64,000 nt of DNA from UBA9676 sp963837105 (GTDB lineage: Bacteria > Actinomycetota > Actinomycetes > Streptosporangiales > Streptosporangiaceae), in assembly GCA_963837105.1 (NCBI GenBank), contig CAWIMG010000028.1:248001-312000 (forward strand). Direction: 5' to 3'. Below are positions 44,536 through 52,724 of the stretch, in pieces (positions within the stretch are counted from its first letter, which is position 1; every line of letters starts with the position of its first letter). The translations under genes and the position numbers were made by a program. A model generated the notes under the pieces. That model searched no databases. It worked only from the letters and a program-made list of their open reading frames with translations, and was not told the DNA's origin.

Positions 44536-45524
44536 GCGCCCAGCGCGGCGCGCGAGCGCAGCGGCTCCCACCAGTCGCGGTGGTCGCGGTACCACTGCGA
44601 CGGTGGCGCGCAGCCCGTCGGCGAACGGCACCCGCGGCGCGTAGCCCAGCTCGGCGGAGATCTTGGAGATGTCCACCGAGTAGCGGCGGTCGTGGCCGAG
44701 CCGGTCGGCCACCGGCTGCACGCGGTCCCAGTCGCAGCCGGTGGCCGCGAGCAGCAGCTCGGTGAGCTGCCGGTTGGTCAGCTCGGTGCCGCCGCCGATG
44801 TTGTAGACCTCGCCGGGCCGGCCGCCGGCGGCGACCAGCGCGATGCCGTCGCAGTGGTCGTCGACGTGCAGCCAGTCCCGCACGTTGCCGCCGTCGCCGT
44901 ACAGCGGCACCGTGCCGCCGTCCATCAGGTTCGTGGCGAACAGCGGGATGACCTTCTCCGGGAACTGGTACGGCCCGTAGTTGTTGCTGCACCGGGTGAT
45001 CACGGTGTCCAGGCCGTGGGTGCGGTGGTAGGCGCGCACCATCAGGTCGCTGGCCGCCTTGCTCGCCGCGTACGGGCTGTTCGGCTCCAGCGGGTGCGTC
45101 TCCGGCCAGGAGCCCTCGGCGATCGAGCCGTACACCTCGTCGGTGCTCACGTGCACGAACCGGCTCGACCCGATGGCGCAGCGCGGCGTCCAGCAGCACC
45201 TGGGTGCCGGCCACGTTGGTGCGCACGAACTCCGCGGCGCCCAGGATCGAGCGGTCCACGTGGCTCTCGGCCGCGAAGTGGACCACGAGGTCGGCGCCGG
45301 CGCAGCGCGGCGTCGACGTCGTCCGGCTCGCAGATGTCGCCGCGGACGAAGCGGTAGCGCGGGCTGTCGGCGACCGGCGCGAGGTTCGCCTCGTTGCCGG
45401 CGTAGGTGAGCTTGTCGAGGACGACGACGTCCGCGCCGGCGTAGGCCGGGTAGGCGTCGGTGAGCAGCCGGCGGACGAAGTTCGACCCGATGAACCCGGC
45501 CCCGCCGGTGACGACGATCTTCAC
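44532..45524 (-). CDS. rfbB: dTDP-glucose 4,6-dehydratase, three frameshifts
   Basis: From GTG 45524: IVVTGGAGFIGSNFVRRLLTD (NAD site), VVLDKLTYAGNEANLAPV, RYRFVRGDICEPDDVDA. The frame changes near 45300 and 45178: VVHFAAESHVDRSILGAAEFVRTN, FVHVSTDEVYGSI, SPYAASKAASDLMVRAYHRTHGLD (Y-x-x-x-K), NNYGPYQFPEKVIPLF and YNIGGGTELTNRQLTELLL. A further change near 44592 gives WYRDHRDWWEPLRSRAALGA and the stop that overlaps rfbD. Complete family length of about 330 residues. Breaks are likely sequence errors. Confidence 0.9.
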
Positions 45525-46094
45525 GGGTTCTCCCAGCGGGGCAGCAGGCCGGCGGCCAGGGCGTCGGCGAGCGACGGCGCGGCCTGGTCCTTGGCGCTGA
45601 GCACGAGGTCGAGGTCGGCCGGCCAGGGCAGGCCCAGCGCCGGGTCGAGCGGGTTGCACGCCGTGCTCGGCGCTCGGGTTGTACGGGGTCGAGCACAGGT
45701 ACAGCACCGTGGCGTCGTCGGTGAGCGCGACGAACCCGTGGCCCAGCCCCTCCGGCAGGTAGACGGCCTTGCGCTCGTCGGTGTCCAGCCGGACGGCGTC
45801 GAACCGGCCGAACGTCGGGCTGCCCACCCGCAGGTCGACCACCACGTCGAGGACGGCGCCGGCCACGCAGGTCACGTACTTCGCCTGCCCGGGCGGGACG
45901 TCGGCGTAGTGGATGCCGCGCAACGCCCCGCGGCGGCTGACCGAGCAGTTCGCCTGGGCCAGGGCCAGGTCGTGCCCCACGGCGCCCGCGAACGTCTCGG
46001 CGCGGAACCACTCGAGGAAGACCCCGCGGTCGTCGCGGTGCTGCTGCGGGGTCAGCTCGAACGCGCCGGGGACGGCGAGCTCCTTGACGTGCAT
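45521..46094 (-). CDS. rfbC: dTDP-4-dehydrorhamnose 3,5-epimerase, one frameshift
   Basis: From ATG 46094: MHVKELAVPGAFELTPQQHRDDRGVFLEWF, ANCSVSRRGALRGIHYADVPPGQAKYVTCVAGAVLDVVVDLR (cupin strands; the His of RGIHY is catalytic), YLPEGLGHGFVALTDDATVLYLCSTPYNP. A frame change near 45656 leads to DPALGLPWPADLDLVLSAKDQ and WENP before the TGA overlapping rfbB. Epimerises C3 and C5 in dTDP-rhamnose synthesis. Second gene of the operon rfbA-C-B-D. Confidence 0.92.
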
Positions 46095-46104
46095 GGCGGT
46101 CAGG

Positions 46105-46978
46105 CTAGCTGGCGCCGTCGTCCAGCAGGCCGATCAGGTACTGGCCGTAGCCACTCGCGCCGAAGGGGCTCGGCCAACCGGCGCAGCTGCTCGTCGTCGA
46201 TGAAGCCCTCCCGCCAGGCCACCTCCTCGACGCAGCCGATCTTCTGGCCCTGCCGCTGCTCGACCACCTGGACGAACTCCCCGGCGGCCATCAGGGAGTC
46301 GACGGTGCCGGTGTCCAGCCAGGCGGTGCCGCGCTCGAGGACGGTGAGGGTGAGAGCGCCGCGCTCGAGGTAGGCCTCGTTGACCGCGCTGATCTCCAGC
46401 TCGCCGCGCTTGCTCGGGCGGATGGTTTGCGCGATCTGCACGACGTCCTCGTCGTAGAAGTACAGGCCCGGGACGGCGTAGCTGCTGCGCGGGTGCTCCG
46501 GCTTCTCCTCGATGGACAGCACCCGGCCGTCGGGGGTGAACTCGACGACGCCGTAGGCCCTCGGGTTGCTCACGTGGTAGCCGAAGATGTGCCCGCCGAC
46601 CACGTCGGTGTGCCCCTTCAGCGCGGTGCCCAGCCCGGTGCCGTAGAACAGGTTGTCGCCGAGGACGAGACAGACCTTGTCTCCGTCGAGGAAGTCGGCG
46701 CCGATGAGGAACGCCTGGGCCAGCCCCTCGGGCCTGGGCTGCGCGGCGTAGGTGAGGCTGATGCCGAGACGGCTGCCGTCGCCGAGGAGGCGCTGGAACT
46801 GGTCCTGGTCCTGCGGGGTGGTGATGATCAGGACGTCGCGGATGCCGGCCATCAGCAGCGTCGACAGCGGGTAGTAGACCATCGGCTTGTCGTAGACCGG
46901 CAGCAGCTGCTTGCTCACCGTCTGGGTGATCGGGTGCAGCCGGCTGCCGGTGCCGCCGGCCAGGATGATCCCTCGCAT
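46105..46978 (-). CDS. rfbA: Glucose-1-phosphate thymidylyltransferase, frameshift at the last 20 codons
   Basis: From ATG 46978: GIILAGGTGSRLHPITQTVSKQLLPVYDKPM (nucleotide-binding G-G-x-G-x-R-L), YYPLSTLLMAGIRDVLIITTP, LVLGDNLFYGTG, VEFTPDGRVLSIEEKPEHPRSSYAVPGLYFYD and TAWLDTGTVDSLM. A frame change near 46165 restores the usual ending GYGQYLIGLLDDGAS. First step of dTDP-rhamnose synthesis: dTTP + glucose-1-phosphate to dTDP-glucose. A TAGGCT box lies 8 bases upstream of the ATG, suggesting a very short leader. Confidence 0.93.
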
Positions 46979-47000
46979 GGGGCGCGAGCCTAGCCTCCCG

Positions 47001-47066
47001 CGAGCGGACGACTGGGGAACGGTATGGGGTCGCCGAGGGCCATAACGTTCCCCTGGCGTCCGCTCG
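47001..47066. repeat. Interspersed palindromic element, copy 2
   Basis: CGAGCGGACGACTGGGGAAC / GGTATGG on the left and CCATAACGTTCCC plus TGGCGTCCGCTCG on the right. Arms match except one base (GGTATGG versus CCATAAC). Located between divergent rfbA and the endonuclease-like gene. Confidence 0.85.
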
Positions 47067-47123
47067 TTGCGGGTTGTGGACGACGCGAACGATCACGCTG
47101 CCGAATCCGGGACGCTCGGACCT

Positions 47124-48044
47124 GTGCGACGGACCACGGCACCGCCGTTCCCCGACCTCGGGACCCGGCGTGGCGGTGTCTGCACCGTGGGTGAGGCGGT
47201 GGCGGCCGGCGTGAACGGTCCGCGACTGCGCCGGCTGCTCGCGGCGGGGCTGTGGGTGCGGGTGGTCGGTGACGTCGTGGCGCCCTCATCCGCGCTGCCG
47301 CTTCCCGCGGCGGCGCTCGCGTGGGCCGCTTGGCTGGCCAGTCGCGGCGGCGTGCCGAGCCACCTGACGGCCGCGGCGGTGATCGGCCTGCCGTTGCCGG
47401 AGACGAACCTGCTGCACGTCCTGGTGGACCCGGGCCGCCGGGTGCGCGTGGCGGGCCTGGTCGGGCACCGGTGCGGCCTGCCAGCGGGTCAGCTGGGGCG
47501 ACCCGGCCCGTGGGGGCTGCCGCTGCCGGACGCCGAGCGCGTCGTCCTCGACTCGCTGCGGCTGCTGTCGGTGGGTGATGGTCGGACGCTCGCCTTCGCC
47601 GCCGTCCAGCGAAGGCTCGTGACGGTGGAGTCGCTGGGGGCGCGGACGGCGTTGCTGGCGGGCAGCCCAGGTCTGGCTGCGGTGCGTGCCCGGTTGGCCG
47701 AGCTCGGCACCGGCGCCCACTCGGTGGGCGAGTGGCGGTTGCACCGGGTGCTTCTGGCGGCCGGGATCCGGGGGTGGGTGGCCAACCAGCCGGTGGTCGT
47801 CGACGGCCGGGTGCTGCTGGTGCCCGACATCTGGTTCCTCGACGTCCCGCTGCTGATCGAGTTCGACGGCCGGGCCTACCACGAGGGGGAGCGACGCTGG
47901 GGTGCCGACCACGAGCGTGACCTGCTGTGCGCTCGCCTCGGCTTCACCGTGCTGCGGGTGACGTGGGACCAGGTGGTCAACCGCCCGGACGAGGTGGTGG
48001 CCGCGGTGCGGCAGACGCTGGCCCTCTTGCGGCGAGCGGCGTGA
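47124..48044 (+). CDS. AbiEi-like/DUF559-type endonuclease-fold protein
   Basis: About 306 residues; GTG 47124 is the likely start, with GTG 47076 also in frame. The N-terminal winged-helix part (CTVGEAVAAGVNGPRLRRLLAAGLWVRVVGDVV) matches the actinobacterial AbiEi-type antitoxin helix-turn-helix. The C-terminal part (WFLDVPLLIEFDGRAYHEGERRWGADHERDLLCARLGFTVLRVTWDQV) is a Vsr/DUF559 nuclease-like fold with Asp and Glu positions (D-x(n)-E-F-D-G). Common lone genes in Geodermatophilaceae-like genomes, function unknown. It is bracketed exactly by two copies of the palindromic element. Confidence 0.8.
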   Translation: MRRTTAPPFPDLGTRRGGVCTVGEAVAAGVNGPRLRRLLAAGLWVRVVGDVVAPSSALPLPAAALAWAAWLASRGGVPSHLTAAAVIGLPLPETNLLHVLVDPGRRVRVAGLVGHRCGLPAGQLGRPGPWGLPLPDAERVVLDSLRLLSVGDGRTLAFAAVQRRLVTVESLGARTALLAGSPGLAAVRARLAELGTGAHSVGEWRLHRVLLAAGIRGWVANQPVVVDGRVLLVPDIWFLDVPLLIEFDGRAYHEGERRWGADHERDLLCARLGFTVLRVTWDQVVNRPDEVVAAVRQTLALLRRAA

Positions 48045-48045
48045 T

Positions 48046-48110
48046 CGAGCGGACGATTGGAGAACGTTTTGACCCGGGCGGCGCCCATAACGTTCTCTGA
48101 GCGTCCGCTG
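48046..48110. repeat. Interspersed palindromic element, copy 3
   Basis: Left CGAGCGGACGATTGGAGAAC-GTTTTG, right CCCATAACGTTCTCTGAGCG-TCCGCTGG. It is the most diverged copy: G-to-A changes at the same position in both arms (GGAGAACG / CGTTCTCT) keep the pairing. It lies between convergent genes, two bases after the endonuclease stop. Confidence 0.82.
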
Positions 48111-48118
48111 GTTCGGGG

Positions 48119-48544
48119 TCAGGCCTCCAGGATGAGGGTGCGGGGGCCGTCGTTGACCAGGGCCACCTTCATGTCGGCGCCGAAGACGCCCTCCTCGACG
48201 ACGGCGCCGCGCTGGCGCAGCGCCTGGCAGAACGCCTCGACCAGCGGTTCGGCCACCGGTCCGGGGGCGGCCGCGGCCCAGGTCGGACGCCGTCCCTTGG
48301 TGGTCGCGCCGTAGAGGGTGAACTGGCTGACCACCAGCAGCGGTGCGCCCAGCTCGGCGGCCGAGCGCTCGTCGTCCATGATCCGCAGCTCGTGGATCTT
48401 GGCGGCCAGCTGCTCGGCGGTGGCGGCGGTGTCGTCGTGGGTGACCCCGAGCAGCACGACGAGTCCGGGCTGGTCGATGCGGCCGACGACGGTCCCGTCG
48501 ACGCTCACCCGGGCTTCACTGACGACCTGGACGACGGCGCGCAC
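48119..48544 (-). CDS. dtd: D-aminoacyl-tRNA deacylase
   Basis: 141 residues. MRAVVQVVSEARVSVDGTVVGRI, GLVVLLGVTHDDT, the substrate-binding motif SQFTLYG and the closing motif VNDGPRTLILEA, with GADMKVALVND. Complete. The enzyme hydrolyses D-amino acids (and glycine mischarged on tRNA-Ala) from tRNA, acting in the cytosol. Confidence 0.95.
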   Translation of the reverse strand: MRAVVQVVSEARVSVDGTVVGRIDQPGLVVLLGVTHDDTAATAEQLAAKIHELRIMDDERSAAELGAPLLVVSQFTLYGATTKGRRPTWAAAAPGPVAEPLVEAFCQALRQRGAVVEEGVFGADMKVALVNDGPRTLILEA

Positions 48545-48565
48545 GAGGCGAATCGTCGCACGGGG

Positions 48566-51154
48566 TCAGCGGCCGAAGATGCCGCGCTTCTTCTTCTTCT
48601 CGTCCTTGGCCGCGGGGCGCTGCGCGGGGTGCGACGCCGGGGGCGGGTTGGCCGAGCCGCCGCCGTTGCCGTTGCGCGGCTCGTCGCCGCTGGCGAACAG
48701 CCCGGACAGCTCGCGCAGCAGCGCCGCGGTGTCGGCCCGGCCCTCGCCGTTCGCGGACGGCGCGTACGAGACCGGCTGCAGCTCGGGCTCGAGCTCGGGC
48801 TCCGGCTCGGCCTGGGTGCGGCGGTCGTCCTCGCGGATCGCCTGGGCGACCGCCTTCGACGCGTCGCGGTTCAGCTCGGCCAGCAGGGCGGCCGGGGACA
48901 TGCCGTCGCCGCGCCCACTGGCGGCGGGCACCTCGATGGTCACCGGCTGCGGCTCGCCGGCTGTGTCCTCGTCCGTGTCCTCGTCCGTGTCCTCGGGCTG
49001 GGCCGGCGGCTGTGAGGGCTCGTCGTCGCGGTCGAACCCGCGGGCCAGGTCGGCCAGCGCCATGGCGGCGGCTGCGTCCTCGGCCCGCTTCGTCGCCTGG
49101 CGCTCGGCCTCCTCCTGCTCCTCGCGCCGGACCCGCTCGGCCTCCTCGGCCGCCACGCGCTCGGCCTCCTCGGCGGCGAGCCGCTCGGCCTCGAGCCGCT
49201 CGGCCTCCTCGCGGTCCAGGCGCTGCCTGCTCCTCGCGCCGGACCCGCTCGGCCTCCTCGGCCTCCGCGATCGCGGCCTCCTCGGCGGCGAGCCGCTCCT
49301 CCTCGGCGCGCTCGGCCTCGATCCGGGCCTGCTCCGCCTCGATGCGCGCCTGCTCGGCCAGCCACTCCTCGTGGTCGGCCCAGGCCTGCGGCTCGGCCGC
49401 CGTCCGCTGCTCGGCCAGCCACTCCCGGTGCGCCGCCCAGGCGGGCTCCTCGGCGTCCATGCGCTGCTGCCACAGCCAGGCCGCGTGCGCGTCCCAGGCC
49501 TCGCCCTCGGCGCGGAACCGCTCGTCCGTGAGCCAGGCGGCGTGCGTGTCCCAGGCCTCGCCCTCGACCCGGGCGCGCTCGGCCGCGAGCCAGCCCGCGT
49601 GGTCGGCCCAGGCCGACTCCTCGGCGGCGGCGCGCTGCGCGTCCAGCCAGACCCGGTGGTCGGCCCACGCCTCGTCCTCGGCCAGGCGGCGCTGCTCGGC
49701 CAGCCGCTCGGCGGTCCAGGCCGCGTGGTCGTCCCAGGCCTGGCCCCTCGACCCGGACCCGCTCGGCGGCCAGCCAGGCCGCGTGCTCGGCCCAGGCGGG
49801 CTCCTCGGCGGCGGCGCGCTCGGCGGCCATCCGCTCCGCCTCGACCCGGGCCTGCTCGGCCAGGTAGCCGGCGTGGTCGTCCCAGGCCTGCCCCTCGGCG
49901 CGGGCCCGCGCGTCGGCCAGCCACATCGCGTGGTCGGCCCAGGCCTGCGGCTCGGCCTCGGCGCGCTCGGCGTCCAGCTCGGCCTTCCGGGCCTTCTTGA
50001 TCTTCTCCAGCTCGCGCTGCCGGGCCTCCTCGACCTCCGCGGCGATCGCCAGCGCCTCCAGCCGGCGCCGCTTCTCGTCGTCCAGCTGGGACTGCGCCTC
50101 CTTCTCGGCGATCGCCCGGCGGATGGCCTCCTCCCGGTCCCACTCCCGGTCGCTGTACGCGGAGATCGGCGTGGGGGCGGCCGGCAGCTCGGGCTCGGGC
50201 TCCAGCTCGGGCAGCTGCATGACCTCGAGGGCCGCGGCTGCGCGCCGGACCGTCTCGGCGAGGTCGGCTTCCTCGTCGGCGTCCTCGTCGGCGTCCTCGA
50301 CGTCCTCGACGTCCTCGACGTCCTCGACGTCCTCGACCGGCTCCTCGACGGTCCTCGACCGGCTCGTCGGCGACGTCCTCGACCGGCTCCTCGGCGACGT
50401 CCTCGACCGGCTCCTCGGCGGGCGGGTCGGGGACCACCGTGAGCGTCCGGTCGACGTCCACCAGCCCGGCCTCGACCAGGCTGCCGATCACCTGCGCGCC
50501 CTCGTAGAGGGTGAAGCCGCAGTCGATGGCCAGGTCGGCGATGGACCGGTCGCCGTCCACCTTGCACAGCATCGCCCACTCGCCGGGGCCGATGAGGACG
50601 TCGTCGCTGGTCGAGCCGCTGCTGGCGAGCACCGGCACCGACTCCGACGTCCCGATCAGGCCGCGCAGCTGCCCCCAGTGCGTCCGCCGCTCGCGGATCT
50701 CGGCCAGCAGGGCGTGCACCTCCTGCGGCGGGGAGACGTCCTGGCGGGCCAGCTTGCGGGGGCGGAACTTCCAGGAGTCGACGCGCCAGCCCATCAGGTC
50801 GGTCAGCTGGTCGACGAGCTGCTCGGAGACGAACGCCTCGACGACCTCCCGCTCCACGAACCCCAGGTGGACCAGCAGCTCGCCCAGCCGCCAGCCGACC
50901 AGCTCGCCGCTGCGCTGGACCTCCAGCGCCTCGGCCAGGGTCTCGGGCGCGAGGACGCCGGAGGAGATCAGCCGCGAGCCGATCAGCGGACGGCGGCCGG
51001 GGACGAAGACCGAGTAGATCAGCCCGTCCCGGAAGTAGACCTCGGCCTCGTCCTCGGCGTCGTCCACGACGTGCAGGCAGCCGGTCGACCCCTGCGCCCC
51101 GAGGTCCAGCAGCACCTGCTCAAGCGGACCGGTCAGGAGGTCGCCGTCGAGCAT
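48566..51154 (-). CDS. DUF4388 protein with long coiled-coil of W-D-H repeats, three frameshifts
   Basis: About 862 codons from ATG 51154. Residues 1-130 are a DUF4388/PATAN-like domain (LTGPLEQVLLDLGAQGSTGCLHV, VYFRDGLIYSVFVPGRRPLIG). A winged-helix-like part follows (WAMLCKVDGDRSIADLAIDCGFTLYEGAQVIGSLVEAGLV), then an acidic repeat (EPVEDVAEEPVEDV, encoded by CGTCCTCGA repeats near 50293-50338). After frame changes near 50350, 49745 and 49228 comes a helical region with ten ~20-residue units of the type E-A-W-x-D-H-x-x-W-L-A-x-x-R, then E/A/R-rich coiled coil, a Pro-rich linker and SPAALLAELN / TAALLRELSGLF with the tail KKKKRGIFGR. Function unknown. Confidence 0.75.
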   Translation of the reverse strand: MLDGDLLTGPLEQVLLDLGAQGSTGCLHVVDDAEDEAEVYFRDGLIYSVFVPGRRPLIGSRLISSGVLAPETLAEALEVQRSGELVGWRLGELLVHLGFVEREVVEAFVSEQLVDQLTDLMGWRVDSWKFRPRKLARQDVSPPQEVHALLAEIRERRTHWGQLRGLIGTSESVPVLASSGSTSDDVLIGPGEWAMLCKVDGDRSIADLAIDCGFTLYEGAQVIGSLVEAGLVDVDRTLTVVPDPPAEEPVEDVAEEPVEDVADEPVEDRRGAGRGRRGRRGRRGRRGRRRGRRRGSRPRRDGPARSRGPRGHAAARAGARARAAGRPHADLRVQRPGVGPGGGHPPGDRREGGAVPAGRREAAPAGGAGDRRGGRGGPAARAGEDQEGPEGRAGRRARRGRAAGLGRPRDVAGRRAGPRRGAGLGRPRRLPGRAGPGRGGADGRRARRRRGARLGRARGLAGRRAGPGRGARPGTTTRPGPPSGWPSSAAWPRTRRGPTTGSGWTRSAPPPRSRPGPTTRAGSRPSAPGSRARPGTRTPPGSRTSGSAPRARPGTRTRPGCGSSAWTPRSPPGRRTGSGWPSSGRRPSRRPGPTTRSGWPSRRASRRSRPGSRPSAPRRSGSPPRRPRSRRPRRPSGSGARSRQRLDREEAERLEAERLAAEEAERVAAEEAERVRREEQEEAERQATKRAEDAAAAMALADLARGFDRDDEPSQPPAQPEDTDEDTDEDTAGEPQPVTIEVPAASGRGDGMSPAALLAELNRDASKAVAQAIREDDRRTQAEPEPELEPELQPVSYAPSANGEGRADTAALLRELSGLFASGDEPRNGNGGGSANPPPASHPAQRPAAKDEKKKKRGIFGR

Positions 51155-51336
51155 GCTGATCCTCCCTCCCAGGGCCGCCCGCCGTGGATGGTTCCGCAGT
51201 GGATATCCGTCCCATCGGCAGCGTCGGCCGGTTTGTTGAGTCCTGTCCGCGGGCCGGTTGCGGCGCGTGGGTGACCTATGGTGAGCGGACCGTCGGCGGA
51301 ACGTGACACCATGACCCCGTGGCCCCCTCAGGAACC

Positions 51337-52169
51337 ATGATCACGGTCGCCCCGACCGGTGCGGAGACGGCGAAGGACGACGCTCCCGCACTGCCGGTGA
51401 CCCTGGACGAACTGGTGCAAACCGCCCAGGCGTGCGAGGCCGCCGGCGCCGCCATGATCCACGTCCACATCCGCGACGCCGACGCCGCCCCCACCCTCGA
51501 CCCGGTCCGGCTGAAGGACACCGTCGCCGCGCTGCGCGAGCAGACTCACCTGGTGGTCCAGCTGTCGACCGGCGGCTCGGTGCGCGACCCCTACGAGGCC
51601 CGGCTCGCGGTGCTCGACGCCGAGCCGGACTCCTGCTCGCTCACCTGCGGCACGGTCAACTTCGGGGACGACGTCTTCTTGAACCCCTGGCCGTTCATGG
51701 TCGAGCTGTACCAGCGGACCCAGGCGGCCGAGGTGGTGCCCGAGTTCGAGCTGTTCGACCTGGGCCACGTCACCGCGCTCAACCGGCTGCTGGACACGTT
51801 CGGCGCGCCCGTACGGCGGGCAGGTCCACTGCGACCTCGTCCTGGGGGTGCCCGGTGGCATGCCCGGGACGACGGAGGCCCTGGTGGCCGCCGTCCGCGC
51901 GCTGCCGGCCGGGGCCACCTGGTCGGCGACCGGGCGTCGGGCGGACCACGCTGCCGGTCGCGCTGGCGGCGCTGTCCGCCGGCGGCCACCTGCGGGTGGG
52001 CATGGAGGACACCCTCACCTACGCTCCCCACGAGCCGGTGCGGGACAACGCCCAGCTGGTCGAGCGGGCGGCCGAGCTGGCCCGGCTCGCGCTGCGGCCG
52101 GCGCTGACCCCGGCCGAGGCTCGGTCGATGCTCAGGGTCAAGGATCGAGGGGGGAACGTGGTCCTATGA
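51337..52169 (+). CDS. BKACE (DUF849) beta-keto acid cleavage-type enzyme, two frameshifts
   Basis: From ATG 51337 (GTG 51319 also possible): MITVAPTGAETAK, LPVTLDELVQTAQACEAAGAAMIHVHIRD (H-x-H zinc ligands), HLVVQLSTGGSVRDPYEARLAVLD, SLTCGTVNFGDDVFLN and PEFELFDLGHVTAL. Frame changes near 51815 and 51945, then LVLGVPGGMPGTTEAL, LAALSAGGHLRVGMEDTLTYAP and LTPAEARSML. Zn-dependent enzymes of this family condense a beta-keto acid with acetyl-CoA. The substrate is unknown. Stop overlaps the rsiG start. Confidence 0.86.
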
Positions 52170-52720
52170 GTGAGCCGATGTCTGGCGGTCGGCGGCGGGT
52201 CGACCGGGTCCTCGGGGAGGGCTTCCTCGACGGCCTGACCGAGATGACGCTGCAGGAGGTGCGGCAGCGCCGGTTCGACGCCGAGCAGGAGGACGCCGAC
52301 CTCTCCTACATCCGCCGGCTGCTGCAGGGCCGCATGGACATCATCCGGGCCGAGCAGCAGCGCCGCGGGGCCGGCGACGCCGACTCGCTGGTGGACCAGC
52401 TGCCGCAGGTGCTGGGCGGCGAGGGCCGGCCGGCCCCGCACGGGCTGGGCCGCTACCTCAACGTCGAGCCCAGCCGGGTGGCCGAGAACCGCCGGCGGGT
52501 CGAGCAGATCATCTCCGACCCCTCGCTGTCGAACGTCGGCGCGATGACCGATGCCCAGCTGGCCGCCGGGCACGAGGAGCTGGTCGGCTTCGAGCGCACG
52601 GTCAGCGGGATCCGGCACCGGGTGCAGCAGGTCATGGACCAGCTCACCGCCGAGATCACCCGCCGCTACCGCGACGGCGAGGCCTCGGTCGACGAGCTGC
52701 TGAAGACCGAGCGCGACTAG
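52166..52720 (+). CDS. rsiG: RsiG-family c-di-GMP-binding anti-sigma factor (AmfC-like)
   Basis: 184 residues. The helix DLSYIRRLLQGRMDIIRAEQQRR carries S-x2-R-x3-Q-x3-D, the core of the RsiG c-di-GMP motif E-x3-S-x2-R-x3-Q-x3-D, with Asp at the first position here. A second helix near residues 105-160 (DAQLAAGHEELVGFERTVSGIRHRVQQVMDQL) lacks a full copy of the motif. In Streptomyces RsiG plus c-di-GMP sequesters the sporulation sigma factor WhiG. Older annotation calls such proteins aerial mycelium formation protein. Start overlaps the BKACE stop (ATGA). The sigma partner is not in the window. Confidence 0.8.
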   Translation: MSEPMSGGRRRVDRVLGEGFLDGLTEMTLQEVRQRRFDAEQEDADLSYIRRLLQGRMDIIRAEQQRRGAGDADSLVDQLPQVLGGEGRPAPHGLGRYLNVEPSRVAENRRRVEQIISDPSLSNVGAMTDAQLAAGHEELVGFERTVSGIRHRVQQVMDQLTAEITRRYRDGEASVDELLKTERD

Positions 52721-52724
52721 GACC

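Noticed and set aside
42235..45357. 1040-codon plus-strand open frame starting with the sugar transferase
   Set aside because: After about residue 400 it is a frame-shifted read-through over the opposite-strand rhamnose genes; the true transferase ends at 43621 after one frame change.
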